A DNA stretch of 6,442 nt. Origin: Bacteroidota bacterium. GTDB taxonomy: Bacteria > CLD3 > SB21. Positions 3,501 to 6,442 of this stretch are shown in pieces. The DNA is taken from NCBI GenBank assembly GCA_020438245.1, contig JAGQUY010000550.1, forward strand, positions 1 to 6,442, read 5' to 3'. Position 1 is the stretch's first letter. Each line of letters opens with the position of its first letter. A model generated the notes under the pieces. It was not told where the DNA came from, did no database searches, and worked only from the letters and a program-made list of their open reading frames with translations. Made by a program: the position numbers and the translations under genes.

Positions 3501-6442
3501 CCGATGTCGTTTCGGGACGCGTCCGGGTCGTTGTACTGGGCTGCAGGATCTCCTGCATTGATGCACGGTGATCCGGCTTGCAACTGGAAATTACCGGCCG
3601 CCGCGTCTACATGAAGCGGATCGAGCGCAAGATCTCCGACGCCGGGCGACGTGAAAGAACCGACGTAGTTGAATCCGTTGTTGAAAAAATTGTTGTACGA
3701 TCCGATTCCGGAGGCGACGCTGTTTACCAAACCGAACGAACAAGCGCGAATGATATTATTCTTTACGACCGAGGATGAGCCACTGATAAGGTCAACGCCG
3801 TAAACATTATTGTAGATTGTATTGTTCAGCACCTGCGCATTGGACTCGACTTCAAGAGCATACCCGGAGCCGTTTTTTACATTTTTGACAACGCAATGCG
3901 ATATGGTTGCCGGCGCCAAGAGATGAAAGCCGGTCGATGCCACATTTGTTTTTCCGTCCAAAACCAATCCGTCAACATGCGTCCCGTATTCGTCATACCA
4001 CATCGTGGAACTGACAGCGTTCAGCACCGTTTGATTGACAGCCGGTGAGCGGCCCGACTCCAGGAAATCACCCGCATAACCGCCTCGGATAACCGTTTGT
4101 GACGTCGTGACGACGCCTTCCGCATAGGTACCCGCCGCAACTTTGATCGTATCCCCCAGAGCGTTTTGAAGTGCATGTTGGATCGTTCGGTAGGGATTGG
4201 CCAACGAGCCGTCGTTGTTGTCATTACCGCTTGTGGAAACGTAGGTCACGGGATTCACGCCCGATCTGGCTGCGTTGGATGTCCCGCCGTAGCTGCCAAT
4301 ATTGATCCGCGCACCGTTTGGAGCCGGCTCCTCCCCAACCGGGTCCGCCGGGTTTCCCGCATCGATACACGGGGATCCGCCTTTCAGTCGGAAGTCACCG
4401 CCTGCCGGATACACGAAACGGGGATCCGCGCCGACATCGTTGGCGCCCGGTGCGTTGAATGTTCCGTCATAATCGAGAAAATCGTTGTTGAAAACACAAT
4501 TGTAGTCGGCGATTGAGGCGGATAGATTATTATCCAGGCCCACGTCGTTGCGCATGATGATATTATTTTCAATGCGTGTTGTGGAAGCATTCGCAGACGA
4601 GTTCACCACGATGCTATACACGATTACGCCGCCGCCGATCAGGTAGTTGTTGTAGATCGTGTTGTTCTTAATCACGGCGCCCGCGCCGGAACCGATCAAG
4701 ATGCCTTGATTCCCGCTGCGGGTAAAATTGGTTATCGTGGAATGCATCAGTGTTGTGGTTCCTCCGGTCACGTTGAGCGCTTTTGTTCCCTGCGACGTTC
4801 CGTCGAGGATCAAGCCGTCGAACGTACAGCTCATGTTGTCCGTAATGATCGGATTGCCGGCGCCCGACCGCAGGAATGTTGCCTGTCCATGAATGTCGCG
4901 CCCGGCGTCTTCAAACCCGGGTGCATAGCCCCCGAGGAAGGTCAGTTGTTTTGAGGGCGAAACGCTCTCGGACCATATTCCGGCACCGAGTTTTATCGTG
5001 TCCCCAGCCTGGGCGTTTGTGACCGCTGTGCCCAGATTTCTGAACGGGGATAGTACAGATCCGTCGTTGCCGTCGTTGCCATCGATGGATACGTGCAACA
5101 CAGGCCGACGCAACGCCACGTTTACCGGACGGCTAAACAGCGTGAGATCCGTCGCGACGGTGTTGGTGACGTGGCAGTTATACGTGCCAGAATCGGCCGG
5201 CGTGGCAGGCGTTAGCGCCAGCGAAGAAGACGTTTGACCTGATAAAAGGCTACCGTCCTTATACCATTGATACTGATTATTGGCGCCGCCGACTATGCAC
5301 CACAGGGTTGCTTGCGCGCCATAGGTAATGGTCGTGTCGCGATAGGAGCCTACGCTGTCTTGAGGCGAATAAGGAAAGTTCGGAATCCACAGATTAGGCT
5401 CGATGTCCTCAAAGGTCAACCGATTGTAGTCGACGTGCAGGCGATTTAACGAGACAAGCGGTGAAAGGTCCGGCAAGCCTGTCAGACGATTGTTATTGAG
5501 AAAAAGCTGCGTCAATTGCATAAAATTCCCAAAGTCCGCAGGTACTTCTCCGGTCAGTTCGTTGCCTCCGAGGTTCAGATTCTGCAGAGCAGTCATTTCA
5601 CTTAGTCTTGAGGGGATTCCACCGGTCAACAGGTTTGAATTGAGAAAGATTTCCGTCAGTTGCTGAAGATGAGCCAGCGTGTCAGGTATGCTCCCGGAAA
5701 ATTGATTACCGGGCAGTTTCATCGAAGTCAGTTGTTCAAGCCTTCCCAGACCGAGTGGAAGTGAGCCCGACAACTGATTGTTGGACAGATCGAGGGATTG
5801 AAGATTGACAAGACCGCTGATATTGTCCGACAAACTGCCGCTCAATTGATTGCCCGATAGTTCAACCGTTCGGAGCGACGTGGCCTGATAGAAAGAAGCA
5901 GGTATCGATCCGCTCAACAGGTTATCCCGAGCTATGAAGTCGTGCAGGCTGTCCATTCCGGCAAACATGTCGGGTAAAGAGCCTGTCAGTTGATTTCCCG
6001 TCGCATTGAAATGCCTAAGGCGGGACAGACTGCCGAGATACGGCAAGTCTCCGCTCAGCTGGTTGGCATCAAACGTTAACATGTCAAGGTTGATCAGATT
6101 ATCTATGGAAGAAGGCAAGGGTCCGGTCAATTGGTTGTAGGAAAGGGACAACATAACCAGGTTGGTCAAGTTGCCGATGGAGGAAGGTATGCTGCTCGAC
6201 AACTGCCCGTTCTGTGTGTCCGGCCGGAGATTCAAATTGGTAAGCGCCGTCAGATTGCCAATCGAAGCCGGAATCGTACCTGTGAGGACATTGTCCTTCA
6301 AGACCAGTTCCTCAACTCTGCCATTGTTGACCGTAACTCCGAACCATGTATCGATCGGATTAGACGACTTCCAATTGGTGTTGTTGGCCCAGCCAACACC
6401 GTTTGTGCTGTCGTAAAGATCTACAAGGGCAAGGGAATCAAG
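257..6442 (-). CDS. Giant multidomain secreted/surface protein (LRR, Ig, beta-helix, FN3, T9SS-type C-terminal domain), 5' partial
   Basis: The frame is open from the window edge to a TAG at 257-259, giving 2061 residues numbered here from the edge. The TTG at 6299-6301 is not the start, because in-frame coding continues upstream with a recognisable LRR N-cap (DSLALVDLYDSTNG...WFGVTV). Domain order: N-cap 1-48; LRR 43-350; Ig-like 355-444 (C382, W393, C423); beta-helix 448-727 and 732-985; FN3 989-1081; second N-cap 1084-1127; LRR 1127-1335; Ig-like 1340-1429; FN3-like 1431-1530; beta-sandwich-like 1532-1632; unknown region 1637-1952; sorting domain 1972-2061. No catalytic motif is recognisable. 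The domains are ones used for binding and display, so a role in adhesion, recognition of glycans or proteins, or surface scaffolding is inferred. The C-terminus suggests export across the outer membrane by type IX secretion. The missing N-terminus probably carries a Sec signal peptide. The module boundaries are estimates; the overall character of the protein is secure. Confidence 0.95.
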   Translation of the reverse strand, partial: LDSLALVDLYDSTNGVGWANNTNWKSSNPIDTWFGVTVNNGRVEELVLKDNVLTGTIPASIGNLTALTNLNLRPDTQNGQLSSSIPSSIGNLTNLVMLSLSYNQLTGPLPSSIDNLINLDMLTFDANQLSGDLPYLGSLSRLRHFNATGNQLTGSLPDMFAGMDSLHDFIARDNLLSGSIPASFYQATSLRTVELSGNQLSGSLSDNISGLVNLQSLDLSNNQLSGSLPLGLGRLEQLTSMKLPGNQFSGSIPDTLAHLQQLTEIFLNSNLLTGGIPSRLSEMTALQNLNLGGNELTGEVPADFGNFMQLTQLFLNNNRLTGLPDLSPLVSLNRLHVDYNRLTFEDIEPNLWIPNFPYSPQDSVGSYRDTTITYGAQATLWCIVGGANNQYQWYKDGSLLSGQTSSSLALTPATPADSGTYNCHVTNTVATDLTLFSRPVNVALRRPVLHVSIDGNDGNDGSVLSPFRNLGTAVTNAQAGDTIKLGAGIWSESVSPSKQLTFLGGYAPGFEDAGRDIHGQATFLRSGAGNPIITDNMSCTFDGLILDGTSQGTKALNVTGGTTTLMHSTITNFTRSGNQGILIGSGAGAVIKNNTIYNNYLIGGGVIVYSIVVNSSANASTTRIENNIIMRNDVGLDNNLSASIADYNCVFNNDFLDYDGTFNAPGANDVGADPRFVYPAGGDFRLKGGSPCIDAGNPADPVGEEPAPNGARINIGSYGGTSNAARSGVNPVTYVSTSGNDNNDGSLANPYRTIQHALQNALGDTIKVAAGTYAEGVVTTSQTVIRGGYAGDFLESGRSPAVNQTVLNAVSSTMWYDEYGTHVDGLVLDGKTNVASTGFHLLAPATISHCVVKNVKNGSGYALEVESNAQVLNNTIYNNVYGVDLISGSSSVVKNNIIRACSFGLVNSVASGIGSYNNFFNNGFNYVGSFTSPGVGDLALDPLHVDAAAGNFQLQAGSPCINAGDPAAQYNDPDASRNDIGAYAFQDYPPAAPTNVTAAIGLGQVSFRWFRNRDSDFLRYRIYYGNGPNPVFQTDSTASVTDTVRLFSGLSLGSTHYFRVKVVDTGFNESGFSNTAFVILSARSQDSLVLVQFYDSTGGSGWTTRTNWKSASPIDGWFGVTLAGDRVQTINLNNNNLTGFIPSSIGQLSELQFLQLYSNSISGNIPSTLGTIPNLLFLELQFNNFSGLIPSSLGDLSALTLLSLAENNLGVAVPPELGNLSSLVTLDLSNCGLQGPIPSELGNLGSLQTLRLNNNALTDTVPANIGNLGNLQYLYLTANGLSGNIPSSFGDLTSLQELHLAGNRFDGLPNVSGISGLNVLDIAYNRFTFEDIEPNIGVTTFVYSPQDSVGDAKDTTVVEGQNVQFSVSVGGINNVYQWFLDGNPVNGETSATISLASSVNTDGAYHCEITNNLAPSLTLESRTFTLRVAQRPVSQTAAASNITTTSATLNGDVNPNNLSTTVLFQWSTTTAFENSQAASQSPINGSSSVSVTLNLSGLSANTLYNCRIVASNASGADTSGIVQFTTLAIAPAVNPTSIQISDANPLPNMSIIISTQVSGSNPAVKLFFGKPYQSTGDSVTMSFQSGTTYGGSIPGSAVTQDGLWFRIRASNTAGVSYYPSPAGRQQIQVKMNDVPAVMTISQYPGGMDKGQYFTVGMSVNNSFEISDYFGPQQFKDGGPSNWRALTYNVTLQSFEDVTTLTGGKAYFFFQRNADGVEFFTNIVDPTIVGGEAFDETILKPGWNLLAWPYAFWASVTFRDQTKIGRIWWRNGNSSWEAVTALRPFGGYMIYNETAGDVPVGDVIGWSPQASKSNQEVFEWSARFCVKSGEFSDRFNVIGIHPLASEDNDDFDERDPVSIGEGVNAAFIRPDNEAALAYDVRSASTPGNIWTMIVNNSTRHDFTTVGLAEHNLPDRVDLIAYDMHNGQVVSKADLIEGYRFKNDRPVRLRIFAGDPLWAAAALSDFKATLPVALHLAPNVPNPFNPSTTIPYDLPRDGDINLTVYNMVGQKVKTLVNCPATAGHHVAEWDGRDEHGRQVSSGVYLLHLKARGATVTRKILLLK
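587..1534 (-). other. Region of unknown function before the sorting domain
   Basis: Residues 1637-1952 are rich in aromatic residues and predicted strands. Landmarks are PGWNLLAW (1740-1747), IGRIWWRNG, LRPFGGYMIYN (1781-1791), an acidic DDFDERDP (1848-1855), and a strand-rich end (VDLIAYDMHNGQ, PVRLRIFAGDP). From memory, PGWNL..., PF.GY.VYN and D..D..DP motifs recur just before sorting domains in secreted proteins of FCB-group bacteria. That is recalled resemblance, not a search result. The acidic loop could bind calcium, which is inference only. Confidence 0.5.
1547..1849 (-). other. Beta-sandwich-like segment of unclear family
   Basis: Residues 1532-1632 alternate hydrophobic strands with short turns (NMSIIISTQVSG, AVKLFFGKPYQSTGDSVTMS, GLWFRIRASNTAGVSYYPSP). 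The pattern suggests another Ig/FN3-like sandwich. WFRIRASNTAGVSYYPS is where an FN3 strand-F to G region would fall. I cannot assign a named family. Confidence 0.45.
1853..2152 (-). other. Fibronectin type III-like domain 2
   Basis: Residues 1431-1530 contain ASNITTTSATLNGDVNPNN, FQWSTTTAFENS, and LSGLSANTLYNCRIVASNAS followed by GIVQFTT. This is the bacterial FN3-like variant with SATLNGxVNPN in strand B and a strand-F tyrosine. C1506 has no obvious partner inside the domain. It follows Ig-like domain 2 directly. Confidence 0.7.
2156..2425 (-). other. Ig-like domain 2 (first core cysteine replaced by valine)
   Basis: Residues 1340-1429 align without gaps to Ig-like domain 1 through the first strands (YSPQDSVG, VGGINNVYQWFLDG, DGAYHCEITN). 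The strand-F cysteine C1407 and core W1378 are kept. The position matching C382 is V1367 (FSVSVGG against LWCIVGG), so the usual intradomain disulfide cannot form. Loss of this disulfide is tolerated in some Ig domains. The fold call is still firm because of the paralogous alignment. Confidence 0.82.
2438..3193 (-). repeat. LRR array B with bacterial N-cap (about 9 repeats), paralogue of array A
   Basis: The cap at residues 1084-1127 (DSLVLVQFYDSTGG...NWKSASPIDGWFGVTL) closely matches the cap of array A (DSLALVDLYDSTNG...NWKSSNPIDTWFGVTV). About nine 24-residue plant-type repeats follow. As in array A, the penultimate repeat is 22 residues (...NRFDGLPNVS...) and the closing motif is YNRFTFEDIEPN at 1324-1335. 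Array B has about four fewer repeats, so one copy gained or lost units after duplication. One repeat carries a cysteine (LSNCGLQG, C1231) where an asparagine or similar residue is usual. Confidence 0.9.
3200..3478 (-). other. Fibronectin type III domain 1
   Basis: Residues 989-1081 show the FN3 pattern: PPAAPTNVTA at the start, VSFRWFRNRDSDFLRYRIYY in strands B-C, then GSTHYFRVKVVDTGFNESGFSN with the conserved tyrosine of strand F. It sits exactly between beta-helix 2 and the second LRR cap and probably acts as a spacer. Confidence 0.8.
3488..4249 (-). repeat. Beta-helix domain 2, tandem paralogue of domain 1
   Basis: Residues 732-985 repeat the layout of the preceding domain in order: YVSTSGNDNNDGS, ANPYRTIQHAL, GDTIKVAAGTYAEGV, GGYAGDFLESGRS, DGLVLDG, LNNTIYNN, VKNNIIRAC, DPLHV, GNFQLQAGSPCINAGDP and DIGAYAF. 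It is about 25 residues shorter than domain 1, mainly because domain 1 has an extra segment (around GGGVIVYSIVVNSSANAS). The two domains touch with almost no linker, so they may stack into one long solenoid. Confidence 0.85.
4262..5101 (-). repeat. Beta-helix domain 1 (pectin-lyase fold, DUF1565-like start)
   Basis: Residues 448-727 open with the typical entry motif of these domains: HVSIDGNDGNDGS, then SPFRNLGTAV and AGDTIKLGAGIW. A GGYAPGFEDAGRD turn follows, and then coils with asparagine-rich turns (IKNNTIYNN, IENNIIMRN). It ends with GADPRFV...GDFRLKGGSPCIDAGNP and a short NIGSYGG tail. This fold is known from polysaccharide lyases and from surface adhesins. No catalytic residues can be assigned from the sequence, so carbohydrate binding or lyase activity stays open. 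Confidence 0.85.
5111..5380 (-). other. Ig-like domain 1 (intact disulfide pair)
   Basis: Residues 355-444 begin with YSPQDSVG. They carry the Ig hallmarks: C382 in strand B (LWCIVGG), W393 in strand C (YQWYKDG), and DSGTYNC with C423 in strand F. This is a complete I-set/V-set-like core of the kind found in bacterial surface proteins. It follows directly on the LRR end-cap with a 7-residue linker, so the LRR and Ig probably form one rigid unit. Confidence 0.85.
5393..6442 (-). repeat. LRR array A with bacterial N-cap (about 13 plant-type repeats)
   Basis: Residues 1-48 form an N-terminal cap ending in WFGVTV and a VEELVL strand. About 13 repeats of roughly 24 residues follow, fitting LxxLxLxxNxLxGxIPxxIGNLxx (for example residues 148-171, LHDFIARDNLLSGSIPASFY...). 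The second repeat carries a 4-residue insertion (RPDTQNGQLSSS region). The penultimate repeat is shortened to 22 residues (...NRLTGLPDLS...), and the array closes with YNRLTFEDIEPN at 339-350. The LxGxIP signature is the plant-specific LRR class, also known in bacteria. Such arrays form curved solenoids that bind ligands; the ligand here is unknown. Confidence 0.9.

Noticed and set aside
3488..5101. Annotation of the beta-helix pair as a pectate or other polysaccharide lyase.
   Set aside because: The fold is suggested by the entry motif and coils, but no lyase active-site pattern is visible and many beta-helix surface proteins are not enzymes.
2438..6442. Interpretation of the LRR parts as a bacterial effector delivered into host cells.
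   Set aside because: The repeats are of the LxGxIP extracellular type, no ubiquitin-ligase or other effector domain is present, and the C-terminus points to outer-membrane export and surface display.

Overview
The window looks like a fragment of chromosome (or a metagenomic contig) from a Gram-negative bacterium of the Fibrobacteres-Chlorobi-Bacteroidetes (FCB) superphylum, such as Ignavibacteria, Calditrichaeota, KSB1 or a similar uncultured lineage. This rests on the C-terminal domain of the main protein. It combines an NPFNPST motif, a FlgD-like beta-sandwich and a final RKILLLK, as in the type IX secretion (T9SS) sorting domains common in those phyla. The lineage is an inference; no taxonomic marker gene is present.

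Almost everything lies on the minus strand. From the right edge (6442) down to 257 there is one uninterrupted reading frame: 2061 visible residues with the 5' end missing. It encodes a giant secreted or cell-surface modular protein. In order it holds an LRR N-cap with about 13 plant-type leucine-rich repeats, an Ig-like domain, two tandem pectin-lyase-fold beta-helices, a fibronectin type III (FN3) domain, and then a second N-cap with about 9 LRRs and a second Ig-like domain. After these come an FN3-like domain, a further beta-sandwich-like segment, a roughly 315-residue conserved-looking region of unknown function, and the C-terminal sorting domain. The LRR-Ig unit and the beta-helix unit are each present twice, so much of the protein grew by internal duplication.

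Downstream of its TAG stop is a 182-nt spacer (75-256) with a small hairpin but no convincing intrinsic terminator. At the left edge (74 to 1) a second minus-strand gene begins. It has a Shine-Dalgarno-like purine tract, an in-frame stop just before the ATG, and a clear Sec signal peptide; only 24 codons are visible. Both genes encode exported proteins and may be co-transcribed, but the function of the second cannot be read here.

I see no RNA genes, mobile elements, CRISPR arrays or defence genes. The plus-strand open frames are antisense shadows of the large gene. The notable content is the architecture and internal duplication history of the giant protein.
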